A stretch of 64,000 nt of DNA from VAZQ01 sp963744275. GTDB taxonomy: Bacteria; Pseudomonadota; Alphaproteobacteria; Rhizobiales; Xanthobacteraceae. The stretch covers positions 1 through 64,000 of the forward strand of contig CAVUSX010000010.1 in the NCBI GenBank assembly GCA_963744275.1. Reading direction: 5' to 3'. The first letter of the stretch is position 1; every line of letters starts with the position of its first letter. Position numbers and translations under genes: made by a program. This document shows, piece by piece, positions 27,888-37,427 of this stretch. A model generated the notes under the pieces. The model worked only from the letters and a program-made list of their open reading frames with translations. It ran no database searches and was not told the DNA's origin.

Positions 27888-29485
27888 CCAAGCTCGCACC
27901 CCTGGCCCATTGGATCATGCTGGCGTGGGGATGGCGGCGCGTGCTGGTGGCGTTCCTGGCCGGCGCCCTCTCGACGCTGGCGCTCGCGCCGGTGAATTTC
28001 TGGCCGGCCCCATTCCTGACCTTCCCGATCCTGGTCTGGCTGGTGGACGGCTCGGCCGCTGGCCGACTGGGCGGCGCGCTGGCGGCCGCGGGTGCCGGCT
28101 GGTGGTTCGGCTTCGGGTATTTCGTGGTCGGCCTCTATTGGATCGGCAACGCCCTTCTGGTCGATGCCAGGACGTTCGGCTGGCTGCTGCCGTTCGCCGT
28201 CATCGCCTTGCCGGCCGGACTCGCGCTGTTCACCGGCTTGGGGGTCGGGCTGGCGCGTCTGATGTGGGGGCGCGGCCCCGGCCGGGTTTTGGCGCTGGCG
28301 GTGGGGCTCACGGTCTCGGAATGGCTGCGCGGCCATCTGTTCACCGGCTTTCCCTGGAACGCCTTCGGGTATGCCCTGACATCGCCGCTGCCGCTGGCGC
28401 AAGGCGCCGCGCTGATGGGCATTTGGGGCCTGACCTTTCTGGCGGTCGCGGTCTATGCGAGTCCCGCCGTGCTGGCCGACGATCGCGCCGATACCAAGCG
28501 GGCCTGGCTCGCGCCGGCGCTGAGCGCCGTCATCCTCGGCGGCCTTGCGGTCTATGGCACGCTCCGGCTGCGGGCGAACCCCACCTCCTATGTGGAGGGC
28601 GTGCGGCTTCGCATCATGCAGCCGAATCTGCAGCAAGACGAGAAGTTCAACTATTCCCAGCGGCAGCAGGTGATGAGCCGCTATCTGGCGCTTTCCGATC
28701 GCGCCAGCGGACCACAATCGAGCGGCATCCGCGACGTCACCCATCTGATCTGGCCGGAATCGGCGTTTCCGTTCTTTCTCACGCGCGATGCCGGAGCGCT
28801 GGCCCAGATCGCGGCCTTGCTGCCGGCCGGCACCGTCCTGATCACCGGGGCGGTGCGGGCGCCCGAAGGCGTCCCGGATGCCGCGGTCACGCGCGCCTAC
28901 AACTCGGTCTATGTCATCGACCACGACGGCTCGATCCTGTCGGTCTACGACAAGGTCCACCTGGTCCCGTTCGGCGAATATCTGCCCTTCCAGGATTTCC
29001 TCGAACAGCTCGGCCTGCGGCAGATCACCAAGATGCGGGGCGGCTTCATCCCGGGCGACCGGCGCCGGGTCCTGAAGGTGCCGGGCGCCCCGGACGTGCT
29101 GCCGCTCGTTTGCTATGAAATCATCTTTCCGGAGGCGGTACCGCGCGGCGAGCGGCCCGGCTGGATGGTCAATCTCACCAATGACGGCTGGTTCGGGGCG
29201 AGTGCGGGGCCCTACCAACACCTCCAGCAGGCGCGCATCCGCGCCGTCGAGGAGGGGCTTCCCCTCGTGCGCGCCGCCAATACCGGGATTTCGGCCGTGG
29301 TAGATCCGGTCGGCCGCATCATCGATTCGCTGCCGCTGGGAACCGAAGGGGTGCTCGACGCCAGGCTGCCGCGGCCGACCGCCCTCACACCCTATGCCCG
29401 CACCGGCGACCTGCCGACCGGGCTCTTGGTCGCCGTAGCGGCGGCGCTGGCGCTGCGGAGCCGCCGCCGGCCGCCCATCGGTTGA
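27884..29485 (+). CDS. lnt: Apolipoprotein N-acyltransferase
   Basis: 533 residues: about six N-terminal membrane helices and a C-terminal nitrilase-fold domain with the catalytic triad residues in WPESAFPF (Glu), DKVHLVPFGEYLPF (Lys) and LVCYEIIFPE (Cys). It adds the third acyl chain to lipoproteins in the inner membrane. The GTG start overlaps the preceding stop. Confidence 0.95.
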   Translation: MTKLAPLAHWIMLAWGWRRVLVAFLAGALSTLALAPVNFWPAPFLTFPILVWLVDGSAAGRLGGALAAAGAGWWFGFGYFVVGLYWIGNALLVDARTFGWLLPFAVIALPAGLALFTGLGVGLARLMWGRGPGRVLALAVGLTVSEWLRGHLFTGFPWNAFGYALTSPLPLAQGAALMGIWGLTFLAVAVYASPAVLADDRADTKRAWLAPALSAVILGGLAVYGTLRLRANPTSYVEGVRLRIMQPNLQQDEKFNYSQRQQVMSRYLALSDRASGPQSSGIRDVTHLIWPESAFPFFLTRDAGALAQIAALLPAGTVLITGAVRAPEGVPDAAVTRAYNSVYVIDHDGSILSVYDKVHLVPFGEYLPFQDFLEQLGLRQITKMRGGFIPGDRRRVLKVPGAPDVLPLVCYEIIFPEAVPRGERPGWMVNLTNDGWFGASAGPYQHLQQARIRAVEEGLPLVRAANTGISAVVDPVGRIIDSLPLGTEGVLDARLPRPTALTPYARTGDLPTGLLVAVAAALALRSRRRPPIG

Positions 29486-29559
29486 TCCGGTCTCGCCACG
29501 TTAAGCATAAAGTTTCTTTTTTCGGCCATTACGCAAAAAATTCTGTGTGCTTCGACCCC

Positions 29560-29592
29560 GCTCGACCGCGCAAAAATGCCGCCGGGTCGAGC
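29560..29592. promoter_or_regulatory. Inverted repeat upstream of the XRE gene
   Basis: GCTCGACC and GGTCGAGC (8 bases, perfect) flank a 17-base spacer in the 288-base gap between lnt and the XRE regulator. There is no T tract on the plus strand. It could be an operator or part of an lnt transcript end. Confidence 0.35.
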
Positions 29593-29714
29593 GCATATCA
29601 CATAAGGATCAGCGGCTTTAGCCGTGATGCGGAGAGACCGGCACCGCGTTTGGAGCGGTTAGGTGTGCCGTCGAACAGCCGCGAAAACGCCATATAGGCC
29701 ATGCCTTCCGGCAC

Positions 29715-29743
29715 TTGACATTGAAGAAGCGGTGGACCCATTA
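29715..29743 (+). promoter_or_regulatory. Candidate promoter of the XRE gene
   Basis: A perfect TTGACA at 29715-29720 is followed after 17 bases by CCATTA, 30 bases before the ATG at 29774, with an AGGAGA Shine-Dalgarno in between. The -10 match is weak. Confidence 0.4.
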
Positions 29744-29773
29744 CGTGAAGTCGAGGTCCCATAGGAGAACATT

Positions 29774-30184
29774 ATGGCTAAGAAGGCCCCGAATCCCATC
29801 GACAAGCATGTCGGCAGTCGCGTGCGGATGCGCCGAATGATGCTGTCGATGAGCCAAGAGAAGCTCGGCGGCGCCTTGGGTCTCACGTTCCAGCAAGTGC
29901 AGAAATACGAGAAGGGGACGAACCGAATCGGCGCCAGCCGATTGCAGCAGATTTCCCACATTCTGCAGGTCCCGGTGGCGTTCTTCTTCGAGGGCGCGCC
30001 GAGCTTCCATCCGCAGAGCGAGGGCGACGGCATGGCGGAAGCCCCCTCGCCGACCTACGTCTCGGATTTCCTCGCCACCTCGGACGGGCTCGCCCTCACC
30101 AAGGCCTTCATGGAGATCAAGGAGCCCAAGCTCCGGCGCCGTATCGTCGATCTGGTCGAAGAGATCGCCGGCCGGGAGGACTGA
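29774..30184 (+). CDS. XRE-family transcriptional regulator
   Basis: 136 residues. The helix-turn-helix (RVRMRRMMLSMSQEKLGGAL then TFQQVQKYEKG) occupies residues 17-73, and the rest is a short C-terminal region. This is the regulator regularly found between lnt and metK in Hyphomicrobiales; its targets are not established by sequence. Confidence 0.9.
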   Translation: MAKKAPNPIDKHVGSRVRMRRMMLSMSQEKLGGALGLTFQQVQKYEKGTNRIGASRLQQISHILQVPVAFFFEGAPSFHPQSEGDGMAEAPSPTYVSDFLATSDGLALTKAFMEIKEPKLRRRIVDLVEEIAGRED

Positions 30185-30496
30185 GCCCGGGTTCGCATTT
30201 TTAGGGACAAACCGCTATTCATGTGGCCGGTAGATACGCCGACCATTCGATCGTCAGGTCACCTCGCCCCATTGCCAGCGCCGCCCGGTCTTGATCGCTC
30301 GAATCTGCCCTCGAGTCGCGAGCCCGCAAGTCTCGAGCCGGTTCCGGCCCCTCGCGTCTTGACCGCGCGCGGCGGCGCTGCAAGAAACACGGCCTGCGGA
30401 TGAGCCGGCCGTTCCGGTGAGCAAGCGGGGCTTGTGAGCCAGCAGCAGGATTTCGAGCAGAACTTGGCGTGCTCGGGCAACGGGGAGTGTTCCAAA

Positions 30497-31771
30497 GTGT
30501 CACGCGCGAACCATCTTTTTACCAGCGAATCCGTCTCCGAGGGACATCCCGACAAGGTCTGCGACCAGATCTCGGATGCGATCCTCGATGCGTTCCTCGA
30601 GAACGACATCAAGCTCGGCATCGCCGACGACAGCCAGGTCAATACCCGGCTGGGCTGCGAGACGCTCGCCACCACCAACAAGATCGTGATTGCCGGCGAG
30701 GGCCGTGGACAGGCGCCGTTGTTCAACAAATTCGGCAGCCAGGCGGTCGTCAATCGCGAGATGATCTCGCAGATCGCGCGCAGTGTCGTGAAGGAGATCG
30801 GCTACGATCAGGAGGGATTCTCCTTTCACGGCGCCGAGATCGAGATCCTGCTGCACGGCCAGTCGCCCGATATCGCCATGGGGGTCGACGCCAAGAAGAA
30901 GAAGGACGGCGAGCACGAGGGCGCCGGCGATCAGGGGATGATGTTCGGCTTCGCCTGCACGGAGAGCGAGGTCTATGAGAAGAACTCCTTCATGCCGGCG
31001 CCGATCTTCTTCGCCCACCGCATCCTCAAGATGCTGTCGGAGAAGCGGCGCTCCGGCCAGCTGTTCGACCTGCAGCCCGACGCCAAGAGCCAGGTGACGG
31101 TGCAATACGTCAAAGGCCAGCCGGTCGGCTGCACCAAGGTCGTGGTCTCGACCCAGCACAATGCGCAAACCCGCAATGCCAAGAAATACACCCCCGGCAT
31201 GGTCAAGGAGCTGATCGCCGACACCGTGGAATCGGCGCTGCCGGAGGGCTGGATGCCCAAGAAGGCGTCCGACTTTCTGGTCAATCCGACCGGCAATTTC
31301 GTGGTCGGCGGCCCTGACGGCGACTGCGGGCTGACCGGCCGCAAGATCATCGTCGACACCTATGGCGGCTATGCGCCGCATGGCGGCGGCGCGTTCTCCG
31401 GCAAGGATCCGACCAAGGTCGACCGCTCGGCCGCCTATGCGGCACGCTATCTGGCCAAGAACGTCGTGGCGGCGGGCCTGGCGGAGCGCTGCACCATCCA
31501 GATCGCCTATGCGATCGGGGTTGCGGACCCGATGTCGCTGTTGGTGGATACCCACGGAACCGGCAAGGTCGACGAGGCCAAGCTGCAGAAGCTGTTGCCC
31601 GAAATCTTTCCGCTGCGTCCGACCAACATCCGCCGCGCCCTCAAGCTCAGCCGGCCGATCTATCGCCGGACCGCCGCCTATGGGCATTTCGGCCGGGCGC
31701 CCGAGAAGGATGGCGGCTTCTCCTGGGAGCGGATCGATCTGGTCGATGCGCTTCGCCGCGCCTTGAAATAG
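30497..31771 (+). CDS. metK: S-adenosylmethionine synthetase
   Basis: 424 residues with GHPDKVCDQISDAILDA, GAGDQGMMFG and GGGAFSGKDPTKVDRSAAYA, the three signature segments. It makes S-adenosylmethionine from methionine and ATP. An in-frame GTG 63 bases upstream (30434) would add 21 residues unlike the family; the GTG at 30497, 9 bases after GGGGAG, gives the usual SRANHLFTSESVSEG start. The 312 bases before it contain no recognised riboswitch; I looked for SAM-II features and saw none. Confidence 0.93.
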   Translation: MSRANHLFTSESVSEGHPDKVCDQISDAILDAFLENDIKLGIADDSQVNTRLGCETLATTNKIVIAGEGRGQAPLFNKFGSQAVVNREMISQIARSVVKEIGYDQEGFSFHGAEIEILLHGQSPDIAMGVDAKKKKDGEHEGAGDQGMMFGFACTESEVYEKNSFMPAPIFFAHRILKMLSEKRRSGQLFDLQPDAKSQVTVQYVKGQPVGCTKVVVSTQHNAQTRNAKKYTPGMVKELIADTVESALPEGWMPKKASDFLVNPTGNFVVGGPDGDCGLTGRKIIVDTYGGYAPHGGGAFSGKDPTKVDRSAAYAARYLAKNVVAAGLAERCTIQIAYAIGVADPMSLLVDTHGTGKVDEAKLQKLLPEIFPLRPTNIRRALKLSRPIYRRTAAYGHFGRAPEKDGGFSWERIDLVDALRRALK

Positions 31772-31815
31772 CGGCCTCGAGCATAGCCAGCACGGCCGCC
31801 GGCGGGACATCGACA

Positions 31816-32517
31816 ATGGCAGCCGCAACGGACGAAGGCCGCGGCCGGCGCGGTGCCTTCTTTGGCCGCCGGCAGGGCCACAAGCTCAGCCCCCGCCGCG
31901 CCGACTTGCTCGAAACCCTGCTGCCGCGCCTCGCGCTCGATCTCACGCAGCCGCCGGGCGAGCCGGCGGCGCTGTTCCGTGACCCGGTCGATTCGATTCG
32001 GCTGGAGATCGGCTTCGGCGGCGGCGAATACCTGGTGGCCGAGGCCGGGGAGCGGCCGCGGACCGGTTTCATCGGGGTCGAGCCCTTCGTCAACGGCATG
32101 GCCAAGGCGCTCTCCGCCATCGCGGCGCGCAAGCTCGACAATATCCGGCTGCATCACGGCGACGCCACCGACGTCCTGGCGTGGCTGCCGTCCGCAGCGC
32201 TCACCTGCGTCGATCTCGCCTATCCGGATCCGTGGCCGAAGCGACGGCACTGGAAGCGGCGTTTCGTGCAGGATGCGAGCCTGGTGGAGATCGCACGGGT
32301 ATTGCGGCCGCAGGGAGAATTCCGCTTCGTGACCGACATTCCCGACTATGCGGCCTGGACGCTCGAGCGCGGCTTGCGCTCGCCCGATCTCATCTGGACC
32401 GCCGAGCGCGCCGATGATTGGCGGCTGCCGTGGCCGGGCTTCACCAGCACGCGCTACGAGGCCAAGGCGAGCCGCGAGGGTCGCTGCCCTTGCTATTTGA
32501 TCTTTCGGCGCCGCTGA
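31816..32517 (+). CDS. trmB: tRNA (guanine-N7-)-methyltransferase
   Basis: 233 residues with the SAM-binding EIGFGGGEYLVAEA, the VEPFVNGMAKAL loop and the DPWPKRRHWKRRF motif characteristic of TrmB. It makes m7G46 in tRNA using the S-adenosylmethionine produced by the upstream MetK. Start ATG at 31816. Confidence 0.93.
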   Translation: MAAATDEGRGRRGAFFGRRQGHKLSPRRADLLETLLPRLALDLTQPPGEPAALFRDPVDSIRLEIGFGGGEYLVAEAGERPRTGFIGVEPFVNGMAKALSAIAARKLDNIRLHHGDATDVLAWLPSAALTCVDLAYPDPWPKRRHWKRRFVQDASLVEIARVLRPQGEFRFVTDIPDYAAWTLERGLRSPDLIWTAERADDWRLPWPGFTSTRYEAKASREGRCPCYLIFRRR

Positions 32518-32538
32518 CGCGAGCCGCGCCGAGAAGCG

Positions 32539-33660
32539 TCACCCGCCGGCGATCACGATGGCGGGCTCCTCGGCCTTGCGCGAGCTCAACGGCCCCATTT
32601 GCCAGAACCGGATCACGCGCGCGGCGGTCGCCGCCGTCAGCCGCTCGAAATTGGAATAGGCGGTATCGAGCCCCTGGTTGGAATTGGCCTTGCGGCCGAG
32701 GCGGGCCCCGATGATGGCGCGCGCGGTCGGCCACCCCCAGCCGATGGATTTGCACAGAATGAGGATCGGATCGGGCCGCTCGCCGCCCATCAGGCGGTCC
32801 ACCACGTCGATCGGGACCGCGCAAAGATCGGCGAGCCCGGCGATCATCTCCTCGTATTGGCGCGCCTGCGCAAACTCGACGATCTTGCCTTCGTTGAGCT
32901 GGCCGCGCAGACGCAGGCCCGCAACGGTGTGCTGCGCCTCGCGATAGTCGCGCGGCGCCGCCTTGGTGGCGACCTCTATCGACACCCGCGCCAGCACGCT
33001 GCGGATTTCAGCCTGGACTTCGGGCGTCGCGGAAACGAACAGCCGCTGCTGCACCACCGCGGTCGCCTTGAGCAGGAGCACGCGAAACAGCGGCGGCGGA
33101 ATATCGGGCCGTTGCCCGACCCTTTCGGCGAGCACGTCGTCGCCATCGGACCTCGCCACCAGGGTCGTGAAGCCGTCGTCGGAAATGACGGCGCTGCGGT
33201 TCTCGGCGACGCTGCGGGCGACATCGCGGTCGCCCCGGCGCACCAGCACATTGGTCACCATCGCGGCGATGCCGGCGCGGCTCGAGATGGCGAGCAGATG
33301 CGCTTGGCTCTTGGTCTCGGCGATCTCCAAAAGGTCGGTCTCGGCCAGGCGGCGCGACTGCCGCAGGACCGGGCCGGCCACCAGGATATCGTCGTCCCGG
33401 GCGAGCCTCGAGATCAATTCGCCCGGCGCATTGCGCACCGGCGCCAGGTGATGCGACAGCTCCGCGCGCGCCTTCGATTCGATCTCGTCGATCAGGCGGT
33501 TGAAGACGTCGTCGAACAGCCGCACATGCTCGTCGTTGAACAGGCTCGCGCCATCCAGGAACAGGGCCGTGATGCGTCGGAGCGCCTGCTCCCTTCGCCG
33601 CGGTGAGCCGTGCTGGACGATATCTTCCAACTCCGGAATGAGCGATGGGACCGCCGACAT
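32539..33660 (-). CDS. DUF2336 family protein
   Basis: 373 residues, almost entirely helical, with HEAT-like repeated segments such as SRRLAETDLLEIAETKSQAH and AENRSAVISDDGFTTLV. This matches DUF2336, found in alphaproteobacteria and without known function. The ATG at 33660 gives the usual SAVPSLIPELEDIV start. It converges with trmB (21-base gap). Confidence 0.82.
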   Translation of the reverse strand: MSAVPSLIPELEDIVQHGSPRRREQALRRITALFLDGASLFNDEHVRLFDDVFNRLIDEIESKARAELSHHLAPVRNAPGELISRLARDDDILVAGPVLRQSRRLAETDLLEIAETKSQAHLLAISSRAGIAAMVTNVLVRRGDRDVARSVAENRSAVISDDGFTTLVARSDGDDVLAERVGQRPDIPPPLFRVLLLKATAVVQQRLFVSATPEVQAEIRSVLARVSIEVATKAAPRDYREAQHTVAGLRLRGQLNEGKIVEFAQARQYEEMIAGLADLCAVPIDVVDRLMGGERPDPILILCKSIGWGWPTARAIIGARLGRKANSNQGLDTAYSNFERLTAATAARVIRFWQMGPLSSRKAEEPAIVIAGG

Positions 33661-33945
33661 ATGCAAGCCTACACGCACGACGCTGAAAAAATTTTCCCGC
33701 CTGGAGTGTTGAACCCTAGTTAGGGAATCTGAAGGAACGGTTAGTCGGCAGCCCCGGGGACGCGGGCGCGACACGATCGGGACGCACAAAAGGCGTCAAA
33801 TCGGCCAAGAGATCGGCGCGCCCGCGGTTTTGCTCGGGCGCGGACCCGAAGTGGCCCGCTTGCCGCCTCGGCGCGCTCGGCGGTGCGCCCGGGCGCCGAT
33901 CTCGATCATCGACAAGGAGAGCCCGACGCTTCGGCCGCAATTTAT

Positions 33946-33987
33946 CGCAATTGGGACATTTGTCGCAATTGGGACGGCAATTGGGAC
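33946..33987. repeat. Short direct repeats upstream of the rimP leader
   Basis: GCAATTGGGAC occurs three times within 42 bases. They lie in the 646-base gap between the DUF2336 gene and rimP. A minus-strand ORF across them (CPNC-type pattern) is an artefact of the repeats. Confidence 0.55.
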
Positions 33988-34032
33988 AGAAGCAGGATTC
34001 CGTCCAGCCCGAAAATGCCCGCCGCCGACCGC

Positions 34033-34060
34033 TTGCGCGCCCGCATAAAATCGCTATATT
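34033..34060 (+). promoter_or_regulatory. Candidate promoter of the rimP-nusA-infB operon
   Basis: TTGCGC, a 16-base spacer and TATATT. It is followed by a 14-base tandem duplication (TGGATATGGACATG, 34081-34108) and the leader terminator. It is the best match in the 646-base gap. Confidence 0.5.
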
Positions 34061-34132
34061 TGCGGGGTCTGCCATGGGCGTGGATATGGACATGTGGATA
34101 TGGACATCCTGTCTATAGCGGACATCTCATAA

Positions 34133-34192
34133 CGATCGGATTGATCCGATCGGTTTTTGAGAGTGGGTTCCTCCCGGGGCCCGCTCTTTTTT
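34133..34192 (+). terminator. Leader hairpin pair with attenuator-type terminator before rimP
   Basis: CGATCGGAT-TG-ATCCGATCG (34133-34152) is a perfect 9-base stem. Eight bases later AGAGTGGG pairs with CCCGCTCT (34160-34187, one G-U) and runs into TTTTTT. A terminator 115 bases before rimP and downstream of the likely promoter implies transcription attenuation of the translation operon. A leader terminator upstream of rimP has been described for Rhizobiales. Confidence 0.72.
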
Positions 34193-34306
34193 GTTACCGC
34201 GATCCGCCCCAGCGGCCGATCGCATGCCCGGGAACGCGACCACATCAAGCGATTACGACACATCAAGCGATGACATCGAAGGCAGGGTCGAGGGACCACC
34301 GAACGG

Positions 34307-35061
34307 ATGAATGAAATTCCCGACCAGCAAGCATTTTCCGAGCCGCGCCTGATCGTGGAGCAGGGCGTGGCGGCGCGCCTTGCCGCGATCGTGGAGCCGG
34401 TGCTCTGCGGCCTGGGCTTCCGGCTGGTGCGGGTGCGGGTTTCCGGAACTTACGGCTGCACCCTGCAGATCATGGCGGAACGCGCGGACGGGACCATGAC
34501 GATCGACGATTGCGAGGCGATCTCGCGCGCGCTGTCGCCGGTTCTCGACGTCGCCGATCCGCTGGAGGCCGCCTACCGGCTGGAGGTCTCCTCGCCGGGC
34601 ATCGACCGTCCGCTGGTGCGCCGGTCGGATTTCGAGCGCTTCGCCGGCCACCAGATCAAGGTGGAGATGGCGATCTCGACCGCCGGCCGCCGGCGCTTCC
34701 GCGGCATGCTCCTCGGTGCGCAAGGCGAGGCCGCCCACGTCCGGCGCGATGATGCCGCGGCGGGCGACGAAGCCGAGGTCCTGCTGCCGATCGGAGACAT
34801 GACGGAGGCCCGGCTGGTGCTCACCGACGCCCTGGTGGCCGAATTGCTGCGGCGGGGGAAGAAGGCGGCGGAGCGCAACGCGCTGCAACCGCCCGACCCG
34901 CAGGACCCGCTCGATCACGGGCCGCAGGACGAAGCGACCGCCCCAGGCGGAGCGCCCGGACAAGAGACGCCGCGAGGCCGAGAACGGGTCCCGGCGGTCC
35001 AGAGATTTTCGGCCCGCGCCGGCCCACAAGCCGCGCGTGGCCCAGCACGAGGGAGAGTGAC
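34307..35061 (+). CDS. rimP: Ribosome maturation factor RimP, frameshift near 34940
   Basis: The RimP N-domain (VEPVLCGLGFRLVRVRVSG) and LEVSSPGIDRPLVRRSDFER motif are clear. Near 34940 one base appears to be missing; the shifted frame gives the usual basic tail (RRREAENGSRRSRDFRPAPA) and a stop at 35061, two bases before nusA, whereas the unshifted frame would run into nusA. 251 residues result. It matures the 30S subunit. Confidence 0.88.
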
Positions 35062-35063
35062 CG

Positions 35064-36671
35064 ATGGCTGTCAGCGCCAACCGGCTCGAATTGTTGCAGA
35101 TCGCCGACGCCGTCGCCCGTGAAAAGGCGATCGACCGCGGCATCGTCATCGCCGCCATGGAGGACGCGATCCAAAAGGCGGCGCGCTCGCGCTACGGCAG
35201 CGAGACCGAGGTCCGCGCCGAGATCAATCCGAAGACCGGCGAGATGCGCCTCTCCCGGCTGTTGCTCGTGGTGGAGCAGGTCGAGAACGACTCGACCCAG
35301 ATTTCGCTGACCGACGCCAAGCGGCGCAATCCGGCCGCCCAGGTCGGCGACTTCATCGCCGAGGCGCTGCCGCCGCTGGAATACGGACGCATCGCGGCCC
35401 AATCCGCCAAGCAGGTGATCGTGCAGAAGGTGCGCGAGGCCGAGCGCGACCGCCAATACCAGGAATACAAGGACCGCATCGGCGACATCGTCAACGGCAT
35501 CGTCAAGCGGGTCGAGTACGGCAATGTGGTGGTCGATCTCGGCCGCGGCGAAGCCATCGTGCGCCGCGACGAGCTGTTGCCGCGCGAGGTCTTCCGCAAC
35601 GGCGACCGCATCCGCGCCTATATCTACGACGTGCGGCGCGAGCCGCGCGGCCCGCAGATCTTCCTGTCGCGCACGCATCCCCAATTCATGTCCAAGCTGT
35701 TCGCCCAGGAGGTGCCGGAGATTTACGACGGCATCGTCGAGGTCAAGGCGGTGGCCCGCGATCCCGGATCGCGCGCCAAGATCGCGGTGATCTCGCGGGA
35801 TTCCTCCGTCGATCCGGTCGGCGCCTGCGTCGGCATGCGCGGCTCGCGCGTGCAGGCGGTGGTCAACGAGCTGCAGGGCGAGAAGATCGACATCATTCCG
35901 TGGACGTCCGATCCGGCCAATTTCGTCGTCAATGCGCTCGCCCCCGCCGAGGTCGCCAAGGTGGTGCTCGACGAGGAGCGCCAGCGGATGGAGGTCGTGG
36001 TGCCGGACCAGCAGCTCTCGCTCGCCATCGGGCGGCGCGGCCAGAACGTGCGGCTCGCCTCCCAGCTCACCGGCTGGGACATCGACATCGTCACCGAGCA
36101 GGAAGAGTCCGAGCACCGCCAGGCCGAGTTCGAGAAGCGCACGAAGCTCTTCATCGATGCGCTCAATGTCGACGAGGTGGTCGGCCAATTGCTGGCGTCC
36201 GAAGGCTTCAACTCGGTGGAGGAGCTGGCGCTGGTGGATGAGAAGGAGATCGCCGGAATCGAGGGCTTCGACGAGGACACCGCGCGCGAGCTGCAGGCGC
36301 GGGCGGCCGAGTATCTCGCCAAGCTCGATGCCGAGCTCGACGCCAAGCGGGTGGAGCTCGGGGTCGAGGACGCGCTGCGGGAGGTCCCCGGCGTCACCAC
36401 CGCGATACTGGTGGAGTTCGGCGAGAACGGCATCAAGACGGTGGAGGACCTGGCCGGCTGCGCCACCGACGACCTCGCCGGCTGGAGCGAGCGCAAGGAC
36501 GGCGAGACCACCAAGCATGCCGGCATTCTCGAGGAATTGTCGCGCGAGGAGGCCGAAGCCCTGATCATGCAGGCGCGCGTCAAGATGGGCTGGATCAGGG
36601 AAGAAGATTTGGCGCCGCCCCCCGCCGCGGAAGAGCCGGCGGAGGCCTCCGAGGCCGAGGTCGAGGCCTAA
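35064..36671 (+). CDS. nusA: Transcription termination/antitermination factor NusA
   Basis: 535 residues: N-terminal polymerase-binding domain (LLQIADAVAREKAIDRGIV), S1 domain (GDIVNGIVKRVEYGNVVVDL), two KH domains (VGACVGMRGSRVQAVV and LAIGRRGQNVRLASQLTGWD) and two C-terminal acidic helix-hairpin repeats, as in other proteobacteria. Confidence 0.96.
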   Translation: MAVSANRLELLQIADAVAREKAIDRGIVIAAMEDAIQKAARSRYGSETEVRAEINPKTGEMRLSRLLLVVEQVENDSTQISLTDAKRRNPAAQVGDFIAEALPPLEYGRIAAQSAKQVIVQKVREAERDRQYQEYKDRIGDIVNGIVKRVEYGNVVVDLGRGEAIVRRDELLPREVFRNGDRIRAYIYDVRREPRGPQIFLSRTHPQFMSKLFAQEVPEIYDGIVEVKAVARDPGSRAKIAVISRDSSVDPVGACVGMRGSRVQAVVNELQGEKIDIIPWTSDPANFVVNALAPAEVAKVVLDEERQRMEVVVPDQQLSLAIGRRGQNVRLASQLTGWDIDIVTEQEESEHRQAEFEKRTKLFIDALNVDEVVGQLLASEGFNSVEELALVDEKEIAGIEGFDEDTARELQARAAEYLAKLDAELDAKRVELGVEDALREVPGVTTAILVEFGENGIKTVEDLAGCATDDLAGWSERKDGETTKHAGILEELSREEAEALIMQARVKMGWIREEDLAPPPAAEEPAEASEAEVEA

Positions 36672-36686
36672 AGGACCGTTGGACGG

Positions 36687-37420
36687 ATGCTCGCACATAT
36701 GGATCTCGTGGACCTCGCGCCCAAGGACTGACGCCGAAGGAATTGGCGCCGGAAGAGCTCGACGCCGGGCCGCGCAAGACCGCGCCCGGCGCGGAGCGCT
36801 TCTGCGCCGCGACCGGCACCGTGCGTCCGGTCGCCGATATGATCCGCTTCGTGGTTTCGCCTGACGGCCTGGTGGTGGCGGATCTCAAGCGCCGACTGCC
36901 GGGGCGCGGGATGTGGATCACGGCGACCCGCCAGGCGCTGCGCACCGCGGTCGCCCGCAAGGTCTTCGGGCGCGGCTTCAAGCGGGACGTGCAGGTCGCC
37001 CCCGATATGGTCGAGGCGACCGAGCGGCTGATGGAGCAGGCCGCGCTCGGGGCGCTCGCCATCGCCCACAAGGCCGGCAGGGTCGCGATCGGGTTCGCCA
37101 AGACCGAGCAGGCGCTCAATCGGGTCCGGGTCGCGGCTCTCATCCATGCCGCCGAGGCGGCCGCGGACGGGGCCAGAAAGCTCGATGCCGCCATGCGCCG
37201 GGGGCTCGACCTCGATACCGGCAAGATCGCCATCATCGACACGTTCACCTCGACTCAATTGGATTTGGCTTTGGGGCGGTCAAATGTGATACATGCAGCC
37301 CTGCTTGCCGGTCGCGAAAGCGACACATTCGTGGCACGCGCCGGGCTCCTGGGTCGCTTTCGAACCGGTGGTTTGGGCGATCGCAATGAGCCAAAGCCAG
37401 CAGCGAAGACCGAAAAGTAG
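36687..37420 (+). CDS. YlxR-type RNA-binding protein fused to an L7Ae-like domain, frameshift near 36726
   Basis: The YlxR (DUF448) part has ERFCAATGTVRPVADMIRFV and GRGMWITATRQAL; an L7Ae-like domain follows (AALGALAIAHKAGRVAIGFA). This two-domain form is normal in rhizobia between nusA and infB. The ATG at 36687 (MLAHMDLVDLAP) joins the main frame only if a G lost near 36726 is restored, giving 244 residues; otherwise a TTG at 36743 must be used. The acidic loop at 37230-37270 and a basic tail are present. Confidence 0.85.
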
Positions 37421-37427
37421 GAACTGA

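Noticed and set aside
30185..30496. Possible SAM riboswitch upstream of metK
   Set aside because: I could not find the conserved pseudoknot elements of SAM-II or the SAM/SAH type; only a few short palindromes are visible.
33716..34093. Minus-strand ORF with a CPNCRPNCDKCPNC pattern, resembling a metal-binding protein
   Set aside because: The cysteines come from the GCAATTGGGAC direct repeats read in reverse; no start signal and no family.
34821..36698. A 625-codon antisense frame over nusA
   Set aside because: Shadow of NusA codon bias; no motif.
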